Of a DNA stretch of 64,000 nt, positions 21,240 to 31,882 are shown piece after piece (position 1 is the first letter of the stretch; every line of letters starts with the position of its first letter). Source of the DNA: Misgurnus anguillicaudatus (Eukaryota; Chordata; Actinopteri; Cypriniformes; Cobitidae); the NCBI RefSeq assembly GCF_027580225.2, contig NC_073354.2:5246001-5310000 (forward strand). Reading direction: 5' to 3'. The notes beneath the pieces were generated by a model that made no database searches, was not told the origin of the DNA, and saw only the letters and a list, made by a program, of their open reading frames with translations. A program made the translations under genes and the position numbers.

Positions 21240-22157
21240 GGGTGATTCTCACGAAAACTTGGTTTTAAAAATGTCAAGCATGAAAATGTAAAAATTGCTT
21301 AAATTTACTTTTTATCCCACCAGACATTGAAAAACAAAGTCTGGAGTAAATGGGAACATTAATTTAAAAACTTTTTCTTATCATTTCACACTTTTTGTAA
21401 CATAATTTAAAAAATTAGTCCTAAAAAATCACATTACCGCAACAGTCAGAAAACATCAACACTGACATATTTTCAAAATGACATGACAAACCTGAAAGAA
21501 CATAATTTGGAGATTCTGCACATGCATTTAAAATCAAAGTATTATGCTTCTATTAATAAAATTAACATTTAATAAGCATCTGTTGCGGAAATGATAATCA
21601 AAATGTCGTGTAAGCATTCTGACAAGACAATATTTCAAATTAACTGTAAAAAAATGATCTTACCTGGTAGCCATCTTGACGTAACTGGTCCATGTGCTTG
21701 GTCACTCAAAATCAAACTTTATTAAAATTCTGTATGTGTGCTTAAACTGTTCTCAAAAAGTGTTGCGGAGGATGAGAACATCAGGCATGGACACATCATT
21801 TTCCTAATTTTTCTTCATTATTATTATACATGAATATTCAGAAAATATTTTTTTTGTCATCTAAAGTAGTCTAGCAAAACATCCATTTATTTTTTTTCTT
21901 AATATTTTTGTGTTCATTTGATTAAATTACAACATAACGCATGTTCAAACACAGCCGGACACATTGCGGTAATGAGAATTTCAGCAGAAAATGAGATAAA
22001 ATTTACAATTATAAATTCTTATGTTGAAATCACACATTGTGCAAGGTAGAACACAGTATTGTGTTATTTCTGATGCTTTTTAATGTTACTATATTACACA
22101 TTTTAAAGCTAAAATCATTAGTGCCGTGGTGTTTCAATGGTTTCGTGAGAATCACCC
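21240..22157. mobile_element. 918-bp TIR element of uncertain superfamily with 4-bp duplication
   Basis: GGGTGATTCTCACGAAA at the left and TTTCGTGAGAATCACCC at the right are perfect inverted repeats. TGGT occurs on each side (21236-21239 and 22158-22161). The surrounding repeat exists uninterrupted at 4286-4412, where the junction reads TTTTGGTACTGC, so the insertion point is fixed independently. Scattered short words such as TTGCGG and CCGCAAC recur inside. There is no coding frame. A 4-bp duplication does not fit hAT, Tc1 or TTAA elements. Confidence 0.88.
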
Positions 22158-22245
22158 TGGTACTGCTTTTGAAATTGCGCAATAAGTTATTGTGATCACA
22201 CTTGTCTGTCTGTTATGCTTTTTATTACTAACAGTACATGATTTT

Positions 22246-23986
22246 AATACATTGTTTCGGGTATAGGGGTTAGGGGTAGGACTGTAGCGACTTAAAATAA
22301 CTTTTAAATCCTAAATTGTTACAAAAATGTTCTACACATTTGTCTGTTACGTTGCATAATATAAAAAGAATACTTTACATATTCTTTTTAATTGTAAAGC
22401 CATGTCCAGCAACCGTAGGAGTATTTAAACAGCACGCTCACCTTGCTTATACATGACAAGCGATTAGTCATCTGGTGATCACAGTAAGTCTGCTCTTTAT
22501 TTAGATTTTCGCAATATTTTGATTGCCTCAGAATCCAGATTTTCAAATAGTTGTATCTCTACCAAATAGTGTTCTTTCCTAACAAACCATATAGAGTAGA
22601 GCATTTATTTCATGAAACAGTGCTTGGATATCAAAGCTAAACCCCTTTACCTTCGTATTGATATATGTTTAGAATGCATAATAAATGAACTATGTAGTAT
22701 AGATGTAATTTATAAAGTTTAATATATTATTGGCCAATATAATACATGTAAAATGTAAACACCTCTGGTGAAAGATGCAGGGATATGTAGATGGAGCAAC
22801 ATATATTTTAGGTTATGCAGAAATGTAGGAAGAGGTACATATGACTGTGTTGTGTTTTTCCCTGTCAGTTTATTACTCAGTTTCAGGTCAGACTGCTTAA
22901 GTGGACAGTTCTTGCTATATAGTAAGCTGCAAAGTAGAACAGACATTATGACAGTTGTCAAGTCTTAAGACTGGAAGACTTAGGAAAAGCAGCAAAGGAA
23001 AAGTGTGTTGGTCATCTTTTAGACCATTTAAAAATGCTTTCACTGGGGAAATGTAAAAATCTGACTTATGCACGTCACTGACCTAACAAAACAATTTATC
23101 ACTTCAAGTGATTCATTATGAGACTGACATTTCAATTATCATCATGGTGACAGGCAGATCTCAGTATCATTTATCAAAATGTTAACAGCTTTTTACTGTA
23201 ACATTAATGAGTTGTGCACTATATACTGTACTGTAGTATACAAGACTAGGATTCACTTTGGAAAGGCATATATGGAGAAGCATGGAGGAATGACAATATG
23301 AAACATGCTGTATATAATACACAACCAAACAAATTAGTCTTAATTCTGAACTCCAGTTTAGTTTTTGATTATATAAAGCGTGATAGGCAACATGGAGTTT
23401 TAAAAGCATCTAGAAAACATTCAGAACTGAAAATGTAGCTCAAGTGAAGGGTGTGAGAATTCATGTGATAAACATAGATCATCTAAATGTTCATCAAAAG
23501 CCATTTGTCATAATTAAAATGTATTGTGACTAATAAGCCATCAAGCGCCACATCCAAATCACGACATGTTTCTCTAAGTCCTGATAGAGATCAATTTGAC
23601 TTGTTTATTACTGAGATTAATAATTAGGATTGTGTTTCTCAAGGTTAACAGAGAAACATGTTATTGGCTTTTGCTAGAAGTGAAATCTCTAGAGGTCACG
23701 AGGGGACCGAATCTCATAAGAGACAATCTGAGTAAGTGTGTGTGAAGCTTAGTTAAGCATCTCAATGGAGATAATTTTAATGTCTGTGTTATCAATACAA
23801 AACTAAAAGAGAGATTATGAAGGATTCAGTAGACCACTACACTCTGAGATACTTTAACCTGCTCTTGTGATGAAAATCCACTCGACTGTACCGCACGTTG
23901 TTATGGTGACCCTGATTTTGACCAAAATTTCACTAATTGGTACCAGTCTACTAATACATACATTTTATTTATTACCAATTTTGGTA
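22246..23986. other. Intron 7 stretch without recognised feature
   Basis: About 1.7 kb of AT-rich sequence. GTACTGTAGTATAC-like palindromes near 23220-23240 are short. I find no transposon ends or RNA genes. Confidence 0.45.
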
Positions 23987-23989
23987 TAA

Positions 23990-24616
23990 GGGTGCGTCTC
24001 ATTTCTCTGTCTTACCCCTACACCTCGGTTTTGCGTGTTCATGTGAGGCGAAGTGGCATCTCAATTCTCAGTTTGATCAAGAGCTAGGGCCAATGCGTAG
24101 GGATACATAGCCCTTGAAACGAAGTGTGATAGGGGGTAAACATTAACGTAGGAATTTCTGAGGAGAGCCGGCATCAAACATTTTTATGGCTGAACATCGA
24201 ACCGTCAAGAAGTCGCACAAATGAAAGTAACGTTATTTTCAGCAGTTTAATTGATATTATATTATGACACTTGTGTTTTATGATACTTTTAATAAAATGT
24301 TCAAGCGGTTTTAACTGTAATGTTTTTGTTTTGAATCGCTAGTTAAGCCGCTAGCTAGCAGCTAAGTTATGCGCTGTTTGTTGAGGTCAGCTCTGGCATT
24401 CGATTCCACAACCTGAGACAACGGCATCTTCTTTGTTTATGTCAACGCTTGTCTGTTTATGTATCAGCCAGTTAGCGGCAAGGAAAGGTAATCGAGTGGT
24501 TTCTTATTTTTTAGAGCAACGATCTGTCTTACTCCTTCCCCTTCACTCGGTTTCGAGGGGCAAGGGGAAGACGAAGACAAAGGGGAAAGAGGAAGACAGA
24601 GAAATGAGATTGGCCC
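23990..24616. mobile_element. PIF/Harbinger-like non-autonomous element
   Basis: Left GGGTGCGTCTCATTTCTC and right, inverted, GGGCCAATCTCATTTCTC are inverted repeats of about 25 bp with mismatches. TAA flanks both sides (23987-23989, 24617-24619), matching the TWA target of PIF/Harbinger elements. Subterminal CTTACCCCTACACCTCGG is mirrored by eroded CACTCGGTTTCGAGGGGCAA. No transposase is present in the 627 bp. Confidence 0.75.
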
Positions 24617-24619
24617 TAA

Positions 24620-26491
24620 ATGTAAAACACCAAAAAACTAAAGAACAATGTGATATTTTATTAAAGGTCCTATATTTCAAAGCTTTCTTGAGTTTTATTT
24701 AGGTTATGATGTCTTTAAGAATATATTTGCATTACTATATACTGTATATATTATTAAAGCTCCTCTTTCAGAAGCTCTAAGAACAGGTCATTTTGTAATA
24801 TTCATGAGCCTCTCTTCTGATTGGCCTGTTGTTTTCTGAGTGACGCTTTAATGTCTTGTGAAGGGGCGTCTTTTTAAAATGTTAGTGCTCCATCCAGACA
24901 TTGGTGGGCGGAGCTAGTTTATATAGCATTTGCCAACAAGCGACGCTATTTACAGTCCAATATTACTGATATTAAGGCAACACTAAAGAGTTTTTGCTCT
25001 TTGCTCCCCCTAAAGGTTGAAAGCGGAATTGTCCATTACCACTGTCATAAATAATTTAGCCTACTGCAGCAAAGTTGGCTCGGATTGGATTGTAGGTCTG
25101 CCGTAAAGCAAGTTTTTGTAGTTTTGACTCGAACTACAGGACAGCGACCCGACGGTTGGAAACTTCTTTAGTGCGGTTTTGGTCGATAGAGGGCTGCAAA
25201 GCGAATGTGAAAGTGCCGTTCACCCTGTTTTGAGTGGATGAACCACTGAAACTTTTTTGGAAACGTTATTTTAAGGTAAAAAAAAATTGTTGGTGTTGCT
25301 TTAATGACAAACATTGCTAGCATACGTGTATTACTTTTTGAATTTTGGCTATTTAGGTTATCTTAAAAAAATTGTAATACCCAACATGTTCTCGCATTTA
25401 TTTTATCACAATAAAGGTTTAAACAAATGCTACAATAAGAACACTTGACCGTATTTTTGGTATGCAGTTCTCAGATCACAGAATAACAGCCGAAATACTT
25501 GTACTTTTCACATCAATATTCCTGGGTCAACACCTTTAACATTTTTGATATTCCTCTAGTTTAAGGTTATGTTACAATAAGGGGTTGGGGTTACTAGGTT
25601 CATAACTTTATTTAAAAAATGACAGTAAGGTACAACTTCAGTATGCACTCACATTAGGGCTAACTTAACCAAACCGTGCCGCAGCAAAATTGTCCCCCTT
25701 CCCTACTCCCCCATAAGCACACACTCACACTGTATTTTGAGCCCAGGCACCATTTTGTCGTTCCCTTAAGACTGGAACCCATTGTAACGTTAAGTCTGTG
25801 TTTTTTTTTTCTGAGTCATTTGGGGCTCAATGACACACAGCCCTCTCACATGCCATCATATTGCTTAGTTGATCTGTCGCGTGTGCAGCTCAGACATTCA
25901 GGTAAACCCTGCTGCGCGCATCAGAAGGTTTTTATAAAGGCAGATGAGGGTGAATGGTTGCGCAATTGAAGTCTCTCCTTTTAAAAACACACTCAGGTAT
26001 CCATGCCTGAGCCCAAGTGAATCACGTTCCAGCCCACCTCTGCAAGCTGGAGGGCGCGATTGACCAAACCGTCCCCGGGCGCGGTACAGAGCGATCACAC
26101 TAGTCAAACGAACCAGGCTCTGGGGATCAAAAGCACCAATTTGGATAGTGTGAGTGCGCCTTTAGTTAGTACCTTTATAACTTGTTTTGGATAGATAATT
26201 GTACACTAAGGACCTCTTGTGTGCCTTAATGATGCAGTTAAATGTTTTTTTCCTTTAGGAATAAAACTGTACCTTCACAGTAACTTTTTTTCTGACAGCG
26301 TACATATATACACATGTATCCACGTACTGTACGAGGAAGGAAGAGAAGAAACAAAGAGAGATGGACACTAAAGTGCAGATGGTCCCTATGGTAGATTATG
26401 TGAGCTTTGCAATTAAATAAAGGATGTGTCCTGAGTGAACGCCACTGATATCAGTGTTAACAACAAAATCTGGCCTCTCTGATAACTACAC
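24620..26491. other. Repeat-like intronic sequence, boundaries unresolved
   Basis: TATTCATGAGCCTCTCTTCTG and GATTGGCCTGTTGTTTTCTG near 24800 look like parts of a common fish repeat. Another probable element spans about 25650-26160, with AGGGCTAACTTAACCAAACC facing a later GTGTGAGTGCGCCTTTAG and a CCAAACCGTCCCCGGGCG motif. I cannot define ends for either. No gene is seen. Confidence 0.4.
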
Positions 26492-26494
26492 ACA

Positions 26495-27891
26495 GGGTGC
26501 ATCCCAATTCAGGGTCTGCGGCCTTCCAAGGCCGTATTTGAAGGCAAATGACATCACTGGGCCACGACAAAGGCTGTCCCAATTCGAAGGCTCCTTTACA
26601 AACAAGCCTCCAAATGGCCTTTTCCCCCCTGAAACCAATGATCCATATGTATCCTTTACAGCGGGTGCATCCCAATTCAGGAGCCGTTTCTCAATGTCAA
26701 GGAAGGATCCTCGGAAGCCAGAATTTCAAGGATGCTACGTCATCGACGTCCGTCGAAGGACTGTTCCAATGTCGAGGCAATTCAGCCAAGGACTGAGTCC
26801 TTCGTTCGAGAAATTTCCCATATACAGGAAAGGATGCATATTTGTATCCTTCGCGCTCTTCACGCGTTGAAATCACCCACAATCCTATGCGCGCAGCACC
26901 GAAAGCACACCTTTCAATCACGCAATGACGTGCACTTGCTAGCCTGTTCCATTTAACGTGTTCTCCGAATGCTTAAAAGGAGCCTCGCCTAGCCTCTGAA
27001 GGAAGTGACTTGTAAGGACTAGTCCTGCCAAGAAAGTATCCATGACATTGAGAAACGGCTAGGGTCTGGATCCTTTTAAGGCTGCGGACTTTGAAGGCAA
27101 CGAAGCGAACTGAAATGAGACGGTCAAGCCTATGGGTGGAGTTGCGTCACTTGCTGTTCCCTTACCCTACGCTTGTCAGCAGGACACAACAGCTGAGACA
27201 TATCAGACTTTTTGTTTTATTTTAGAAAATATAACAGTAACAGTATGTATAAATCACCAATCTTAAAAATATACAAAAGCAAAACACGCACAATATTGCA
27301 GCAATAATATTAATTTGAATCACTGAAAAATCATTTATAATAGAAAAACAGTCACAAGCACCTTTAATTTGCAAAATATACACTTTTATTTCAATAAAAT
27401 TTTGAATGTTTATTTCAAAATACCCAAGAGTCAGACATCACGGGCATACATTGAATCTTGGGAAAGCCAAGGTTGTGAAGGATAAATCTATGGATCCTTG
27501 GTTTCATTCCACATTTGGTGGCTTGTTTGTGAAGGAGCCTTTGTTGTGGCCCGGTGACGTCATTTTTCTTCAGCCCCTGAATTGGGATGCACCAAACCTT
27601 GGCTATCCCAAGATGCAATGCGCGCCCTTGACGTCTGGGTGTTTTGAAATTTAAAACTGAAGTTAAATAAAAGTGTATATTTTGCAAATTAAAGGTCCTT
27701 GTGACTGTTTTACTATTATAAATGATGTTTTAGTGATGTGAATTAATATCATTATGCAACTCCCCCTGTAGGTTAGACTGTCTCATTTCAGTTTGCTTTG
27801 TGGCATTTAGAGCCTGCCGCCTTCAAATATTGAGCCTTGCCTTTAAAGTCCGGGCCTTAAAAGGATTCAGACCCTGAATTGGGATGCACCC
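26495..27891. mobile_element. Large TIR/hairpin element with ACA duplications
   Basis: Left GGGTGCATCCCAATTCAGGG and right CCCTGAATTGGGATGCACCC are perfect 20-bp inverted repeats flanked by ACA on both sides. A second, same-direction copy of the left end starts at 26663, so the left arm is partly duplicated. Internal arms also mirror: CACCTTTAATTTGCAAAATA near 27360 with TATTTTGCAAATTAAAGGTC near 27676, and TGAAATGAGACGGTC with GACTGTCTCATTTCA. It is non-coding; small frames arise from the palindrome. Confidence 0.8.
26682..27060. mobile_element. MITE nested in the 26495-27891 element
   Basis: AGCCGTTTCTCAATGTCA at the left and TGACATTGAGAAACGGCT at the right are inverted repeats, and AGG is duplicated at the junctions. 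Removing it restores the host word CCCAATTCAGGGTCTG. A mirrored AGGATCC / GGACTAGTCC region lies just inside the ends. It is 379 bp, non-coding. Confidence 0.8.
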
Positions 27892-28008
27892 ACAAACTGT
27901 ACATATATAAGAGAAAACTCACGTAATTCAGTGATATGATACCTTTACATTTATACATACTGTAAATACAATACAGTAAAGGTAAAAATAAAGTTGCTTA
28001 AAGGGTGA

Positions 28009-28210
28009 TTCACAGCGATGCCATAGAAGAACCTTTATTTAGTCTAAGGTTCTTATAAGAACCATTTCCTTATACATGTTTAACATCTGAAGAACTTTTT
28101 TCACCATAAAAAACCTTTTGTTAAACCGAGAGTGTATTTAGATGTTAAAGGTGCCTGAAAGAACCATTTAGAAAGAAAAGGTCATTCAATGGCATCGTGA
28201 AGTGTCTTTA
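28009..28210. repeat. MITE-like repeat (GGTTCTT...AAGAACC)
   Basis: CACAGCGATGCCATAGAAG at the left faces CATTCAATGGCATCGTGAAG at the right. Inside, GAACCTTTATTT, AAGGTTCTTATAAGAACC and GAAAGAACCATTTAGAAAG give further self-complementarity. No duplication can be assigned. Confidence 0.6.
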
Positions 28211-28305
28211 TTTTTGAGAATGTAAGGCCTGGGACACTAGACGATTTTCAAAACTTTTTCAGTTTTAACATTACAGTATATTTTTAGGATTATAACACGC
28301 ACGCA

Positions 28306-28337
<32 letters not shown>

Positions 28338-28338
28338 T
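28306..28338. repeat. (CA)n / (CACG)n microsatellite
   Basis: CACGCACGCAC followed by an almost pure CA run to CACACTAG. Confidence 0.9.
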
Positions 28339-29110
28339 AGATTTTTTGGTAAGGCTGTGAGACACCACACCTGCACATTGAGATAAGATCTCACAGAAAC
28401 TTGTATGATAAAGTGTGATGGCAGGTGCATGGTCTCCTGAGATTTGTATGATCTGCTTTTATACCAGTAATGTTAGATTTGGGGGTGGGGCTAGGGCTGG
28501 TCCCGTTTTTTTGCTATTATCTAATAATCATACATTGTAATCATAATCGTAATACGAATTATCCACCTCAAATTTCCATGAGAGCAGACTGTCACCAAGA
28601 TGGGTGTTTTACACGTCTGCTGCTTTTCTCGTGTTGAAAAGCGTTTTGTGCGGCATTTATTGCAGATATTTTTATCTTCAACTGCACCTGCTGTTAAAAG
28701 CCGTGCCCACAAAAAGGGCAGGATTTGGGGTGCACGAACACCGCATGCGCTCCACATGTGAAACCAGTTTAAAAGGTCAATAACATTTATGAGGTTTTGT
28801 TGGAATTTTGGTTTTGTAAAAAAAAGTAGTAGTTACAATAAACAATACTTCTGCATGCAGTACCTTATTTCGTGTTAACTTCAACATTTACTAATGCATG
28901 TTTGATAACAGTACTTAAAGCATGAATAAACAATGACCTAATGTATCCAGCAGAAATAATCTTTACATCTTTATAGACATCATTTTACTGGTGATCAACA
29001 GCATGAATTACTTTAAGTCCTGTCCTCAAAGACTGCGCCGGTCGTTGAGTAAATATATTCTTATGTTTATAATTAAACAATATCACACGACTCCGAGAGC
29101 GATATTGCTT

Positions 29111-30314
29111 TTATACAACAGTTCGACGGCACACGTTTGAAAAACGAAAACTAGAAAACAACAACGGAGTTATTTTAAAAGCCTCTTTGTTTGAGAACTA
29201 CTTCTTCCGCCACGGATTTGAGGGCTGCCAGAATGACAGGTAACACTTTCGGCTGCTTTGAATCTCATAATAACTCAATGGACGGATAGGCGTTTCTTTA
29301 TATTAACTTTTCTTGGTCACAAAGTGTAGTTTTAAGTTTAGTTCAGTCGAGAATATAAATGTATTATATTTAAATCTGCAGTCGATTAGTAAAGATAGCG
29401 CCTGTTTGAACGTTTGCTTAGTGAGATTCGGTACGAATGAGAACCAAAGCATGAGCGGACGTCAGTGTTCACTCGCCCCGCTGACCACCGCCCTCTCTGG
29501 GCTAAATCTCTGACAGGGATTCCCTGGCTCTCATGTTGGCCTGATGATCAAAAATGAGATCAAATCAGCAGTATTTGGTGTCATGATGAAACTATTACTT
29601 GTTTTCTTATTCATATTTAGTGTCTTTTGTGTTGTTATTGTTTTGGCGCGAGGTAAAAGTTAATAAAACTATACTTCTATAATGTTACTATTGATTTCCC
29701 ATTTACTCGTAACGCGATACGAGCACTCGATTATTATTAAACTTTGTTCTTGTCAGTACTATATAAAACTGTTTTTTATAAGTGTCAGAGAGATGTTTTT
29801 GCATGCTGCTTATAAATGACGTTATACCAGTGGCGATATTCTCATAACATGTTTTAATAGTCACGTCGCGATTAAATAAATGATCAATGTCCACATTTAA
29901 AAGCTGCGGTGCTTACCTGCAGTTCCACGGTGTTTTCGCGTTCTGATAAGAGATATTGCTCCAGAAAAAAACAAGTGTTTATATTCCTCTTTCCAAGTGT
30001 CCACACGATGTGACAAGACATTAATCCCATTAAGTTTAACGTAACATCCAAGAGCGCTGATCTTTAACGGAATAATAACTTCCGATTGGGATTCACCGAC
30101 TGATTTACGAGCTAGTGAACTAATAAGACACACGGGGAGTGTTTAAAAACAGCGCGTCTGTGTTTTTCCATTCAGAGATGAGCCTGTTTAGGACCTCCAT
30201 TCACTAGGTGGCGGAATGATACGAAAGGTGAAGCGGGTACAGTGCCGTTATCAGTACAATATCGCATAGCTCTTAGCCAATCAGATTCGAGAACCAGAAA
30301 GAACTGTTGTATAA
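29111..30314. mobile_element. 1.2-kb TIR element (TTATACAACAGTTC ends)
   Basis: TTATACAACAGTTC at 29111-29124 and GAACTGTTGTATAA at 30301-30314 form a perfect 14-bp inverted repeat. The right side continues inward as TGGTTCTCGAATCTGATTGG when inverted. The interior holds many short frames but no recognisable transposase. The target duplication is ambiguous (TA or a TTA/TAA pair), so the superfamily is open. Confidence 0.7.
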
Positions 30315-31454
30315 TACAATATATAAGAAAATTCAGGCCAAGTGCTGGAGGTAAAAGAGTTTATTAAAGGTTCCAGTGTAGCACAGTTCTGTTTGTAAGA
30401 AATTGAACAAGCCATCTGTCTGTATAGACCAGCTGGTTCAAATTAACAGATGCAGGTGACATAGATGTGAGACGGTCACAATGATTAAACTCATTTTAAG
30501 ACTGTACAGATTTAATGATCTTCACATGAACTCAACAAACTCAACAGTCCCTGTTTAACTCTGAATCCGTATGCAGATCCTCCTCTGGTTTTGATGTTGC
30601 TACATTAATGAGAGTATATCCATGCACCAGGAGTTATTTTGATTAAAAAACATAAGCATCTTTACACATGAGCACTTCTAAATTATTCAGAGGCATTAAT
30701 GAAGAGTCGATACCATAATTAGGTTTGCACCTCCCTGTAGCCCCCATTTACCGTAATGGATTGAAACAGCATCATTCTAATGGTGCGGCGGATCGATTGT
30801 GGGAAGCAGTGATCCTCAAGCTACTGCTAAATAATATCTAAAATGTCTCGTGTGTGTGTGTGCATGCGTGAAGGGCAGTTCTAATCACAGTGAAGTATTA
30901 ACAAAAGATAAGTCTGGACCAGAGAACCAGATCCAGACCTAAACCAAGACTTGGTCTAAGTTGATCATCTAAAACCTTTTTTTTTTTAAATGCTGCATTT
31001 GTTTTACAGATCATACATTCAAGTTCTGCCCTGTTTTAAAGAGATAAAGAGTAATCTGATAGCTTTGCATGATGAACAGATGAAACGTTGCAGCATTAAT
31101 GACTCTCAGATACCAAAGATGTTGGATGTCATTGACATTCAGCCTTTGCCAAAGACATCATGTTCGATTTGTGAGCTTTAGTTAAGGGGAAGGTTTTTAA
31201 AGGTGATCACTGGATCAAATAATCACACGGATGCTTGTTCTTCAGAACTGAAGAAATGATTTTTCATTTATTTTATTTTATTACATTTTTTGTAATGTAC
31301 TGTTTGCTACATCAAATCATCCTACATAGTGTAAAGAGCATTTAGTGAAAATTTAATCTTGATATTTTTTATATTGACTGAGTACGGTCATGTCAAAGAC
31401 TGAAATCAAACTCTGATGCTCCAAATCTTATAAGCTGCTTTTTCAGTATCCTTT
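30315..31454. other. Intron 7 stretch without recognised feature
   Basis: Unique-looking AT-rich sequence of about 1.1 kb with a short (TG)n near 30850. Nothing else is recognised. Confidence 0.45.
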
Positions 31455-31882
31455 ACAGTTTTTTTACAGATGCTAGGAGACATTTCTCAATACTTAGGTA
31501 ACTTTTGCAAAACTCTTCACACAGTTCTCCTAACCAACTTTCAGCTTGGCAAAGCAGTTCATTTCACATTTAAAATGCACTACAACTACCAAAACACTTT
31601 ATTCAGGTCTCAAATCAACTCATTCTTCCAGAACACTAGTTGACAGCCGACAAGCACACTTAGTCACCCACAAAACTATGACCTAAAAACACTAACAACA
31701 TGTAGCATTATACAATGTTTTCTCTGTTTATAATTCACTGTAATATATGTTACTGGAATTAATCAGACATGATGCAGAATTCGTCAATATTTTATGTAGT
31801 GTTTTTTTTTTACACTGAGTAATTCCATAAATACAAGAATTTGTATAGACACCATCCACTGACACAGATACAATAGTAATGC
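31455..31882. mobile_element. Left-half copy of the TIR element that follows
   Basis: Its 428 bp repeat in direct orientation from 31883 onward: ACATTTCTCAATACTTAGGT, CAGTTCTCCTAAC, TTTCAGCTTGGCAAAGCAG, GATGCAGAATTCGTCAATAT and CAGATACAATAGTAATGCT all recur. It lacks the inverted right arm present at 33881-33950, so it is a truncated tandem partner. Confidence 0.85.

Noticed and set aside
26454..26956. Overlapping open frames up to 138 codons on both strands
   Set aside because: They fall in a palindromic transposon, with matching frames on opposite strands caused by the inverted repeats.
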